Source: Mycobacterium sp. (lineage in GTDB: Bacteria; Actinomycetota; Actinomycetes; Mycobacteriales; Mycobacteriaceae). From it: a stretch of 64,000 nt of DNA. Positions within the stretch are counted from its first letter, which is position 1, and every line of letters starts with the position of its first letter. The notes below the pieces were generated by a model. The model did not search any database and was not told the DNA's origin. It saw only the letters and a program-made list of their open reading frames with translations. The position numbers were made by a program, and so were the translations under genes. Positions 17,198 to 25,684 of the stretch are shown here, piece after piece. Location: contig JAOPWC010000034.1 of assembly GCA_025965895.1 (NCBI GenBank), forward strand, positions 1 through 64,000, written 5' to 3'.

Positions 17198-17875
17198 TCA
17201 CTGCTGAAAGCGGTAGCCCATGCCGGCTTCGGTCAGCAGATGCTTTGGGTGCGACGGATCGTCCTCCAGTTTGCGGCGCAACTGGGCCAGATAGACGCGC
17301 AAATAGTGGGTCTCCTTGGCGTACGCCGGCCCCCACACCTCTTTGAGCAGCTCCTCGCGGCCGACGAGCTTGCCGCGGTTGCGAACCAGCATCTCGAGCA
17401 TTCCCCACTCGGTGGGAGTGAGGTGCACCTCTGCGCCGTTCTTGGTCACCTTCTTGGCGGCGAGATCGACGGTGAAGGCGTCCGTTTCGACGACGGGCTC
17501 GTCGGAATCGCCGGCGGTGCCGCGGCGCACCGCGGCACGCAGGCGGGCCAAGAACTCATCCATTCCGAATGGCTTGGTCACATAGTCGTCGGCCCCGCCG
17601 TCGAGGGCTTCCACCTTGTCACCGGAGTCGACGCGGGCCGACAGCACGATGACCGGCGCCGTGAGCCAACCGCGCAACCCGGCGAGCACTTCGATGCCTG
17701 ACATGTCCGGCAGTCCGAGATCCAATACGACGACGTCGGGGCGGTGCTCGGCCGCAGCCCGCAATGCGCCGGCCCCGGTCGCGGCGGTGATGACTTCATA
17801 TCCGCGCACCGACAGGTTGATTCGCAATGCACGTAGGATCTGCGGTTCGTCGTCGATCACCAAAACCCGTGTCAT
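17198..17875 (-). CDS. kdpE: Response regulator KdpE
   Basis: 225 residues. Receiver domain with IDDE and phospho-acceptor D52 (VVLDLGLPD), the lysine in TKPFG, and an OmpR-type winged helix at the C-terminus (LTPTEWGMLEMLVRN, ETHYLRVYLAQLRRKL). It activates the kdp operon when potassium or turgor is low. Its ATG overlaps the kdpD stop by four bases, so they are translationally coupled. It is the last gene of the operon and faces the acyl-CoA ligases. Confidence 0.95.
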   Translation of the reverse strand: MTRVLVIDDEPQILRALRINLSVRGYEVITAATGAGALRAAAEHRPDVVVLDLGLPDMSGIEVLAGLRGWLTAPVIVLSARVDSGDKVEALDGGADDYVTKPFGMDEFLARLRAAVRRGTAGDSDEPVVETDAFTVDLAAKKVTKNGAEVHLTPTEWGMLEMLVRNRGKLVGREELLKEVWGPAYAKETHYLRVYLAQLRRKLEDDPSHPKHLLTEAGMGYRFQQ

Positions 17876-20439
17876 GGCCGACGATCTTCCGTTACCGCGG
17901 CCAGATCGATTTCGACCGTCAGCCCGCCGCCGGGAGTGTCCGTTGCCTGGATCGTGCCACCCATCGCGTCGACGAAGCCTCGCGCCACCGACAGGCCGAG
18001 GCCCACCCCGCTGGTGTTGTCGCTGTCGCCCAGGCGCTGGAACGGTTCGAACAACTGCTCTTCGGCGCCGCGTGGGATGCCCGGTCCTTCGTCGATGACG
18101 TTGATGATCACCCGATCGCCAACCCGTCCGGCGTTGACGCGCACCACGCTGTAGGGGGCATAGCGCAGTGCGTTGTCGATCAGGTTGGCGAGCACTCGCT
18201 CGAGCAAGCCGCTGTCGGCCATCGCCACGGCGTCGTCCACCTCGACCTTGACCCGGTCGATCCCGGCGCGGCCGATACTGGCGCCCTTGCTGACACTGAC
18301 CAGCGCCCGCTGCACCACTTCCTCCAGGTATACCCGGCGCAGTTCGGGTCGGACCACGCCGGCCGCCAGTCGCGACGAGTCGAGCAGGTTGCCGACCAGC
18401 GCGGTGAGCTGATCGATCGATTCCTCAATGGTGGCCAGCAACTCCGCGGTGTCTTCGGGGGAGAACCCGACGTCCTCGCCGCGCAGGCTGGATACCGCAG
18501 CCTTTGCCCCCGCCAAAGGGGTCCGAAGGTCGTGGCTGACCGCCGACAACAACGACCGGCGCAGTTCGTCGGCCTGCTCGATCGCCTCGGCGCGGCTGGC
18601 TTCTTCTGCCAGCTCCCGTTGACTGACCAGGCCCGCCGCCTGCTTAGCCACTGCGGTCAGCACTCGGCGGTCGCGAGCGGCGAGCTTCTTGCCGGCCATC
18701 AGCATCCAGAACTGGTCGTCGCCCACCTCGATCGCGGCGTCGGCAGTGTCGACGGTGAGGCAGGGGTCGTCACCGACGCACGCCACGAGCTCGGACGTGC
18801 CGTCCTGTTCCCGCAGAAGGCTGACCGACCGCTGCGAATATGTTTCCCGCACTCGCTCCAGCAGCGTGTCGAGATCCGCTCCCCGCAGCACCGATCCGGC
18901 GAACAACGACAGCAGTTCGGCCTCCCGCGAGGCGTTCCTGGCCTCTCTGGTCAGGTTCCCGGCACGGTCGACCAGCACGGCGACGGCCACGGCCACAGCC
19001 AGCAAGACGAACTCCGTCACGGCCGCGTCTGGCTCAGCGATCGTGAAGCTGTAACGCGGCGCGGTCAGGAAGTAGTTCAACAGCAGGCCGGACAGCATCG
19101 CTGACAGCACGGCCGGGGCCACGCCGCCCAGCAGCGCGACGATGAGCACGCCGATGAAGAACAGTGCGCTCTCTCCGCCGATGCCCATGAATTGGTCGAG
19201 GAAGGCCACCGTGACGGCGCAGATGACGGACGGAACCACGACCGCGGCGAGCCAGGACACCAAGTGATGCTGGCGGGACGGCATCCGCGACCAGGAGAAA
19301 CCGCGCTTGGCCGCCTCCTCGTGGGTGACGATGTGGACGTCGATCTTCCCGGAGTGCCGCACGGTGGCGGCGCTGATGCCCTCGTCGAAGGTCCGTGCCC
19401 ACCGCGACCGTCGGGAGGTACCGAGGACCAGCTGCGTGGCGTTCATTTCGCGCGCGAAGTCCAGCAGCGCGGTCGGCACATCGTCGCCGACGACGGTGTG
19501 CAGCGTCGCGCCGAGGCTCGCGGCGAGTTCACGGATCTTTCCCATTTGCGGCGCCGCCACCCCAGACAGGCCGTCGCCTCTGGCGACGTGGACGATCATC
19601 AACTCCGCGCTGGCCTTCGACGCGATGCGGAATGCGCGGCGCACCAGTGTCTCCGATTCGGTGCCGCCGGTGACCGCGACGACCACGCGTTCCCGCGCCT
19701 CCCACGTGTCGGTGATCTTGTTCTCCGCGCGGTATTTGGCCAGCGCCGCGTCGACCTGGTCGGCCAGCCACAGCAGCGCGAGTTCGCGCAGCGCGGTCAG
19801 GTTGCCGCGCCGGAAGTAGTTGGACAGCGCAGCGTCCACCCTCTCGGGTGCGTAAACATTTCCGTGCGAAAGCCTGCGGCGCAAGGCTTCCGGTGTGATA
19901 TCGACGAGCTCGATCTGGGAAGCCGACCGCACGACTTCGTCCGGGATGGTTTCTTGCTGTTCGATGCCAGTGATCTGCGCGACGACATCATTCAGGCTTT
20001 CCAGGTGCTGCACATTGACGGTTGAGATGACCGTGATGCCCGCGTCGAGCAGCTCCTCGACGTCTTGCCACCGCTTGGGGTTCTTGCTGCCGGGGGTGTT
20101 GGTGTGAGCGAGTTCGTCGACAAGCACCACCTGCGGGTGACGTGCCATCACCGCCGTGACGTCGAGTTCGGGGAAGCGACTGCCGCGGTACTCGATGTAG
20201 CGCGGCGGGACGGTCTCGATACCCTCGATCAGGTCCGCCGTCTTCTTGCGCCCGTGGGTTTCCACCACGCCTGCGACGAGATCGGTGCCCCGCTCCAGCC
20301 GGCGATGGGCTTCGCCGAGCATAGCGTAGGTCTTACCCACACCGGGCGCCGCGCCGAGGTAGATGCGCAGCTCTCCGCGTTTGGGCTTGGTGCCCCCTGC
20401 GGTCCGCGCCAGCGGCTCGTCGGTACTCGTCACATGCAC
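17872..20439 (-). CDS. kdpD: Sensor kinase KdpD
   Basis: 855 residues. Residues about 22-230 form the KdpD N-terminal domain with Walker A GAAPGVGKT (29-37). A universal-stress-protein-like domain follows (about 250-375), then four TM helices (about 395-500), a GAF-like region and a HisKA/HATPase kinase with H636 in SHDLRTPL, GPGIPRG and GVGLGLSV. It senses potassium/ionic conditions and phosphorylates KdpE. It starts 17 bases after kdpC. All domains are intact; ATG 20439 is chosen, but a GTG two codons later is possible. Confidence 0.95.
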   Translation of the reverse strand: MHVTSTDEPLARTAGGTKPKRGELRIYLGAAPGVGKTYAMLGEAHRRLERGTDLVAGVVETHGRKKTADLIEGIETVPPRYIEYRGSRFPELDVTAVMARHPQVVLVDELAHTNTPGSKNPKRWQDVEELLDAGITVISTVNVQHLESLNDVVAQITGIEQQETIPDEVVRSASQIELVDITPEALRRRLSHGNVYAPERVDAALSNYFRRGNLTALRELALLWLADQVDAALAKYRAENKITDTWEARERVVVAVTGGTESETLVRRAFRIASKASAELMIVHVARGDGLSGVAAPQMGKIRELAASLGATLHTVVGDDVPTALLDFAREMNATQLVLGTSRRSRWARTFDEGISAATVRHSGKIDVHIVTHEEAAKRGFSWSRMPSRQHHLVSWLAAVVVPSVICAVTVAFLDQFMGIGGESALFFIGVLIVALLGGVAPAVLSAMLSGLLLNYFLTAPRYSFTIAEPDAAVTEFVLLAVAVAVAVLVDRAGNLTREARNASREAELLSLFAGSVLRGADLDTLLERVRETYSQRSVSLLREQDGTSELVACVGDDPCLTVDTADAAIEVGDDQFWMLMAGKKLAARDRRVLTAVAKQAAGLVSQRELAEEASRAEAIEQADELRRSLLSAVSHDLRTPLAGAKAAVSSLRGEDVGFSPEDTAELLATIEESIDQLTALVGNLLDSSRLAAGVVRPELRRVYLEEVVQRALVSVSKGASIGRAGIDRVKVEVDDAVAMADSGLLERVLANLIDNALRYAPYSVVRVNAGRVGDRVIINVIDEGPGIPRGAEEQLFEPFQRLGDSDNTSGVGLGLSVARGFVDAMGGTIQATDTPGGGLTVEIDLAAVTEDRRP

Positions 20440-20456
20440 ATCATCCCCCGGTTGAA

Positions 20457-21383
20457 TCAGGTCTTCACCGGGTATTTCTGGTCCAGTTCGATGTTGAGTT
20501 GCAACACGTTGACCCGGGGCTCACCCAGAAAGCCCAGCGTGCGGCCTTCCTGGTTGTCGAGGACCGCAGCTTTCACCTGATTCGCGGTGATGTGACGCGC
20601 CTTTGCGACGCGGTTCACCTGCAGATCGGCGTAGGGAACCGAGATGTCGGGATCAAGACCACTGCCGCTCGCGGTGACGGCGTCAGCCGGGACAACGGGA
20701 TGCCCCGACGCCGCACCTCGGATCGGCACGATCTGGCCGATCGAGTAATCCTCGCCATACTTGGCACACTCGACGCGCACACCCGCGTAGGTGTCAAGGA
20801 ACGGCTCTTTCGTGCTGGAACATGGTTGGTTGACGCTGACCACCCTGGTCGCGTGGATGACGTTTCCCCGGGAGTCGCGCGGGCCTATCACCGACAGGAC
20901 CGCGCCTACGCCGTCACCCGTGCAGAACGGGCGGGAGCCGTCGACCCCTTCGGCCTCGCCGACCGAGGCGCTGCGTGAGCAGACCTGTGTGAGCAGGCTG
21001 GGCTTGAACCCCGCGTCCGCAGGCGAGCTGCCGGCAGCGATTTTGGCCGGGTCGGCGGGCGTGTCGATGATGCTTTCCGGGCCCAGGTTGCTGCCGCCCG
21101 ACGCCGTGGGGTCGTAACCGTTGGTGCCCGCGGCCGACGGCCTGCTCTGGAAGTACTGCGGTAGCGGGTTGCCGTCCTTACCGGTGAACAGCTGGCCGAT
21201 CAGCTTGCTGCCGGCCGGCTTTCCGTTGACCGTGACGATCGACCCTTCGGCTTTGCCGTGCAGCCCCGGAAGCTGTGCGATCCCCCAGATCACGAGCGGA
21301 TAGGCGAATCCGGTGACGACGGTCAGCACGAGGAGTGCCCGCAGGGCGGCCCAATGCTGGCGAACTACGTTGGACAATCTCAT
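20457..21383 (-). CDS. kdpC: KdpC subunit with a large cysteine-containing insertion
   Basis: KdpC is the single-helix subunit that holds KdpA and KdpB together. The helix is at about 13-35, followed by SRPSAAGTNGYDPTASGGSN and, near the end, AVTASGSGLDPDIS and RVAKARHIT, all KdpC hallmarks. At 308 residues it is about 115 longer than the usual 190. The extra length is one block at about 103-230, containing four cysteines (135, 154, 188, 206), expected outside the membrane where they can form disulfides. One base separates it from kdpB. Confidence 0.92.
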   Translation of the reverse strand: MRLSNVVRQHWAALRALLVLTVVTGFAYPLVIWGIAQLPGLHGKAEGSIVTVNGKPAGSKLIGQLFTGKDGNPLPQYFQSRPSAAGTNGYDPTASGGSNLGPESIIDTPADPAKIAAGSSPADAGFKPSLLTQVCSRSASVGEAEGVDGSRPFCTGDGVGAVLSVIGPRDSRGNVIHATRVVSVNQPCSSTKEPFLDTYAGVRVECAKYGEDYSIGQIVPIRGAASGHPVVPADAVTASGSGLDPDISVPYADLQVNRVAKARHITANQVKAAVLDNQEGRTLGFLGEPRVNVLQLNIELDQKYPVKT

Positions 21384-21384
21384 G

Positions 21385-23538
21385 TCAGGACATCCCGGGG
21401 AGAAGTTGGATTACCAGGTCGATCAGCTTGATCCCGATGAACGGGGCGATGATGCCGCCAAGGCCGTATATGTAAAGGTTGCGGCTCAACAGCTTCGACG
21501 CGCTGCTCGGCGTGTAGCGGACGCCCCGCAGCGACAGTGGGATCAACATCACGATGATGATCGCGTTGAAGATCACCGCCGACAGGATGGCCGACTGGGG
21601 GCTGTGCAGGCGCATGATGTTGATCAGATCCAGCCCGGGGAACAGCGCCACGAACATCGCAGGGATGATGGCGAAATACTTTGCGATGTCATTGGCGATC
21701 GAGAATGTCGTCAGCGCGCCACGCGTGATCAGAAGCTGCTTGCCGATCTCGACGATCTCGATGAGTTTTGTCGGATCGGAGTCGAGATCGACCATGTTGC
21801 CGGCCTCTTTGGCTGCCGACGTGCCGGTGTTCATCGCGACACCGACGTCGGCCTGCGCGAGCGCCGGGGCGTCGTTGGTGCCGTCGCCCGTCATCGCGAC
21901 GAGCTTGCCGCCCTCCTGTTCGCGCTTGATCAGCGCGAGCTTGTCCTCCGGCGTGGCCTCGGCGAGGAAATCGTCGACCCCCGCCTCGTCGGCGATCGCC
22001 TTGGCCGTCAAGGGGTTATCGCCGGTGATCATCACCGTCCGGATGCCCATCCGGCGCATCTCGTCGAACCGTTCACGCATGCCGTGTTTGACGACGTCCT
22101 TCAAGTGGATGACGCCCAGCACCGACGCCTGGCCTTCGACCACCTGGCCAACCACCAGCGGGGTACCGCCTCCCGCTGAGATGCCATCCACGATGATCCC
22201 CAGGTCCCGGGGCACGACGCCGCCCTGGGTGCGTACCCATTCCGAGACCGAACTGGCCGCGCCTTTGCGCAACATGCTGCCGTTATCGAGGTCGACTCCG
22301 GACATCCTCGTCGCCGCGCTGAACTCGACCCATTTCGCATTGGCAAGTTCGCCCGGCGTGCGCGCACGCAGTCCGTGCTCCTGCTTGGCGAATACCACAA
22401 CCGAACGGCCTTCCGGTGTTTCGTCTGCCAGGCTGGACAACTGCGCCGCGTCCGCGAGCGCTTCGGGTGTCACATCGGGCAGCGGGATGAAATTGGCGGC
22501 CTGCCGGTTGCCCAGGGTGATCGTCCCGGTCTTGTCGAGCAACAAGGTGTTGACATCACCGGCGGCTTCCACCGCGCGGCCCGACATCGCCAACACGTTG
22601 CGCTGGACCAGGCGATCCATGCCGGCGATCCCGATCGCCGACAGCAGCGCCCCGATCGTGGTCGGGATCAGGCAGACCAACAACGCCACCAGCACGATAC
22701 CTGTGACGCCGCTGGAGTTGAGGGCCTGGGTGTCGGGGACTCCCGGGTTGTTGGCCTTGGAGTAGATCGCCAGCGGCTGCAGGGTCGCGACCGCGAACAC
22801 GAAGATGATGGTCAGCGCGGCGAGCAGGATGTTCAGCGCGATCTCATTCGGCGTCTTCTGCCGGTTGGCGCCCTCGACGAGCGCGATCATCCGGTCGATG
22901 AAGCTTTCGCCTGGCTTCTGGGTGATCTTGACCACGATGCGGTCCGACAGCACGGTGGTGCCGCCCGTCACTGCGGAGCGGTCACCTCCGGACTCGCGGA
23001 TGACCGGTGCCGATTCGCCCGTGATGGCGGATTCGTCCACCGACGCAATGCCTTCCACGACATCGCCGTCGCCGGGGATCGCCTGGCCGGCTTCCACGAC
23101 CACGATGTCGCCCTGAAGCAGCAGCGGCGCGGCGACCTTCTCCTCGACACCGGTCGCTCCGGGCGCCCACCCGCTGAGTCGGCGAGCCATGGTGTCCGTC
23201 TTGGCTTTCCGCAAGGCGGCAGCCTGGGCCTTGCCACGACCCTCGGCGACCGCCTCGGCCAGGTTGGCGAAAATCACTGTCAACCAGAGCCAGAACATAA
23301 TCAGCCAGGAGAACCACGTGGAATCTCTGACCGCCAGGACTGTGCTCCATGCCGCCCCGATTTCGACGATGAACATGACGGGGTTGCGCCACAGCGTGCG
23401 GGGGTCGAGCTTGCGCAGTGCGGCAGGTGTCGACTTCAGCAGCATCTTGGGGTCTAGCAGACCGCCCTGCACCCGCTTCGTGGGCACGCTCAGCCCCTGC
23501 TGGGGCGTCACAGCGGAATCGATTGTGGTCGCGGCCAT
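21385..23538 (-). CDS. kdpB: Potassium-transporting P-type ATPase KdpB
   Basis: 717-residue P-type ATPase that powers the Kdp pump. Motifs: TGES in the actuator domain (AITGESAPV), phosphorylation site DKTGTIT (D335), nucleotide-binding KGAAS and the hinge [17 protein letters not shown]. Helices are at about 50-95 and 250-310 and at the C-terminus. Its ATG overlaps the kdpA stop by one base (TAATG) and the end is one base before kdpC, so the order A-B-C is coupled. Complete. Confidence 0.96.
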   Translation of the reverse strand: MAATTIDSAVTPQQGLSVPTKRVQGGLLDPKMLLKSTPAALRKLDPRTLWRNPVMFIVEIGAAWSTVLAVRDSTWFSWLIMFWLWLTVIFANLAEAVAEGRGKAQAAALRKAKTDTMARRLSGWAPGATGVEEKVAAPLLLQGDIVVVEAGQAIPGDGDVVEGIASVDESAITGESAPVIRESGGDRSAVTGGTTVLSDRIVVKITQKPGESFIDRMIALVEGANRQKTPNEIALNILLAALTIIFVFAVATLQPLAIYSKANNPGVPDTQALNSSGVTGIVLVALLVCLIPTTIGALLSAIGIAGMDRLVQRNVLAMSGRAVEAAGDVNTLLLDKTGTITLGNRQAANFIPLPDVTPEALADAAQLSSLADETPEGRSVVVFAKQEHGLRARTPGELANAKWVEFSAATRMSGVDLDNGSMLRKGAASSVSEWVRTQGGVVPRDLGIIVDGISAGGGTPLVVGQVVEGQASVLGVIHLKDVVKHGMRERFDEMRRMGIRTVMITGDNPLTAKAIADEAGVDDFLAEATPEDKLALIKREQEGGKLVAMTGDGTNDAPALAQADVGVAMNTGTSAAKEAGNMVDLDSDPTKLIEIVEIGKQLLITRGALTTFSIANDIAKYFAIIPAMFVALFPGLDLINIMRLHSPQSAILSAVIFNAIIIVMLIPLSLRGVRYTPSSASKLLSRNLYIYGLGGIIAPFIGIKLIDLVIQLLPGMS

Positions 23539-25208
23539 TAGTGAATCCCTTCAGCGAGAGGACCGAGCGCCAGCATCGGCAGGAAGGTCAAAGCGACCAG
23601 GATGACCGTGACCCCGGCGACCATTCCGACGAACTGAGGTCGATGGGTGGGCAGCGTGCCGAGCGATTGCGGTGTCGTGCCCTGTTTGGCCAGCGAACCC
23701 GCCAACGCCAAAACCAGAACCATCGGCAGGAATCTGCCGAAGGTAATCGCGATGCCGAGCGCGGTGTTGTACCACACTGTGTTGGCGCTGAGCCCGGCGA
23801 AGGCGGAACCGTTGTTGTTGGCCGCGGAGGTGAACGCGTACAACACCTCCGACAAGCCGTGCGGGCCGCTGTTGAGCATCGCGGCCCGCTCTCCGGGCAG
23901 CGCAATCGCGACCGCGGCGCCGACCAGCACGATCAGCGGTGAGGTGAGGAAATAGCTCGACGCGAGCTTGATCTCGCGCGCGTTGATCTTCTTACCCAGG
24001 TATTCCGGTGTGCGACCGACCATCAGGCCGGCGACAAAAACCGTGATCACCGCGAGGACGAGAATGCCGTACAGGCCCGACCCCACACCGCCCGGTGCGA
24101 CCTCACCGAGTTGCATGTTGAACATCGCAACCATTCCGCCCAGACTCGTGAACGAGTCGTGCATGGAGTCCACCGCGCCGGTCGACGTCAGGGTGGCCGC
24201 ATCACCGAAGACCGCTGAGTTGGCTATCCCGAAGCGCTGCTCGATGCCTTCCAGTGCCGCGCCGACAGACGTCGGAACGGTGCCGTGATGCTGCAGCTGC
24301 GTCCAGCAGATGAATGCGACGCTGATGAATGCCAGCGATGCCATGACCGCCGCGATCGCATAGCCCTGCTTTTTGCTGCCGACCATGCGGCCGAAGGTGC
24401 GGGGCAGTGAGAAGGCGATGGCAAGCAGCAGGAAGATTTCCAGCCAGTTGGTCCACGTTGTCGGGTTCTCGAACGGGTGTGCCGAATTGGCGTTGTAGAA
24501 CCCGCCGCCGTTGGTGCCGAATTCCTTGATGGCCTCCTGGCTTGCGACCGGGCCGCCGGTGATGGTCTGCTGGGCGCCGCCCAGCGTGGTGACCACTTGG
24601 TCGTGCAGGTGGAAGTTCTGGATCGCGCCGCCGGCGATCAGCGCGATCGCGGCAATTATCGAGACGGGTAGCAGAATCCGAGTCACGCCGCGGAGGAGGT
24701 CCACCCAGAAGTTGCCGAGTTCGCCGGTATGCCGACGCGTGAAGCCCCGTACCACTGCGATCGCGACGGCCATGCCTACCGCGGCAGATGCAAAGTTCTG
24801 CACCGCCAGTCCGGCCATCTGCACCAGATGGCCGTCGGTCGACTCGCCCGAGTAGGCCTGCCAGTTGGTGTTGGTGATGAAGCTGACCGCGGTGTTCCAC
24901 GCCAGCGCCGGGGTCATCGGCGTGGCGGGATTGTGCAGATGCAGCGGCAGCTTGTCCTGGACAAGCTGGAACACGAACAGGAACACGACGCTGACCGCAG
25001 AGAAGGCCAGCATGCTTCGGGCGTAGGCGCCCCACGTTTGCTCCGAGTCTGGATTGGCGCCGATGAGCCGGTACATCAGCCGCTCGACGCGCCAGTGCTT
25101 GTCGGAGCTGTAGACCCGGTACATGTAGTCGCCGAGCGGCACATGCACCGCAGCCAGCGCCAGGACGAGCACCGCAAGAAAAACGATTCCCGCTGTCGTG
25201 GTACTCAC
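23538..25208 (-). CDS. kdpA: Potassium channel-like subunit KdpA
   Basis: 556 residues, about ten TM helices, with the four selectivity-filter loops of the superfamily of K+ transporters: [25 protein letters not shown] and NNNGSAF. It selects and conducts K+ into the pump. GTG start at 25208 shares its G with the kdpF TAG stop, showing tight coupling to kdpF. All filter residues match the canonical family, in contrast to the divergent second copy on the other strand at 25685. Confidence 0.96.
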   Translation of the reverse strand: MSTTTAGIVFLAVLVLALAAVHVPLGDYMYRVYSSDKHWRVERLMYRLIGANPDSEQTWGAYARSMLAFSAVSVVFLFVFQLVQDKLPLHLHNPATPMTPALAWNTAVSFITNTNWQAYSGESTDGHLVQMAGLAVQNFASAAVGMAVAIAVVRGFTRRHTGELGNFWVDLLRGVTRILLPVSIIAAIALIAGGAIQNFHLHDQVVTTLGGAQQTITGGPVASQEAIKEFGTNGGGFYNANSAHPFENPTTWTNWLEIFLLLAIAFSLPRTFGRMVGSKKQGYAIAAVMASLAFISVAFICWTQLQHHGTVPTSVGAALEGIEQRFGIANSAVFGDAATLTSTGAVDSMHDSFTSLGGMVAMFNMQLGEVAPGGVGSGLYGILVLAVITVFVAGLMVGRTPEYLGKKINAREIKLASSYFLTSPLIVLVGAAVAIALPGERAAMLNSGPHGLSEVLYAFTSAANNNGSAFAGLSANTVWYNTALGIAITFGRFLPMVLVLALAGSLAKQGTTPQSLGTLPTHRPQFVGMVAGVTVILVALTFLPMLALGPLAEGIH

Positions 25209-25297
25209 TAGAACCGCTCCGGGAATAGCAGGGCGGCAAAGAGAAACAGTGAAACGAGGACCGACAGCACCAGCCCCACAATGTTGTCGTAGCTCAC
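25208..25297 (-). CDS. kdpF: KdpF, 29-residue membrane subunit
   Basis: GTG-started mini-gene whose product is a single hydrophobic helix ([20 protein letters not shown]) with a short polar tail LLFPERF, matching KdpF proteins of about 30 residues that stabilise the Kdp complex. Its stop overlaps the kdpA start by one base and its start overlaps the stop of the 27-residue gene upstream (GTGA). It is embedded in a run of coupled genes, so it is surely translated with them. Confidence 0.88.
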   Translation of the reverse strand: MSYDNIVGLVLSVLVSLFLFAALLFPERF

Positions 25298-25377
25298 CGG
25301 CGCTCGACCAACTTCTGCACCAGGCCGAGCAGCGCGAAGATCGCCACTGTCAACACGATGTATGCCAGGACGGACAT
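25294..25377 (-). CDS. 27-residue membrane microprotein upstream of kdpF
   Basis: ATG at 25377 with GGAGAAGAG just before it opens a frame encoding [20 protein letters not shown] followed by QKLVERR, then a TGA overlapping the GTG of kdpF. It is one hydrophobic helix of about 18 residues with a basic tail, like KdpF but unrelated in detail. The good ribosome site and the four-base GTGA overlap make it very likely translated as the first gene of the kdp operon. It may be a second small regulatory subunit of the pump. Similar short proteins may exist in other actinobacterial kdp loci, but I cannot confirm it. Confidence 0.75.
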   Translation of the reverse strand: MSVLAYIVLTVAIFALLGLVQKLVERR

Positions 25378-25500
25378 CTCTTCTCCGTTCAGTTGGAATC
25401 CGCGGCTTGCTCACCGGTCCACGCGACGCAGCATCCGACGGGCTCTCGGCGGCGAGGGCCAAATCGAACGTAAACCTCAGGGGGTATGACACGCTCAGTG

Positions 25501-25539
25501 TTGACGGTTTTTTGACGCCTTTAGTTGGGTCCTTTACAG
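25501..25539. promoter_or_regulatory. 11-bp direct repeats between kdp operon and kdpA2
   Basis: TTGACG occurs at 25501-25506 and 25512-25517, and weaker copies follow at the same 11-bp spacing (AGTTGG 25523, TTACAG 25534). OmpR-family regulators such as KdpE bind repeats of this spacing. The site lies about 124 bases before the microprotein ATG and about 150 before kdpA2, so it could serve both directions. The rest of 25378-25684 shows no gene. Confidence 0.4.
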
Positions 25540-25684
25540 GGTTCGCCCGGTGGCCACGTCCTCCGTCAAAATCACGCCAACATGCCGCGGTTTGGCGTAG
25601 CGATTTCGTAACCCCACGGGGCGCGCAGCGGGGGTCGGTTTAGCTTGGCGTGGTTACTGACCGCCCGGCGCAGGAGTTTTCCTT

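Noticed and set aside
17827..19104. 425-residue plus-strand frame
   Set aside because: Antisense to kdpD/kdpE; no conserved pattern.
22375..23457. 360-residue plus-strand frame
   Set aside because: Antisense to kdpB, which has all P-type ATPase motifs.
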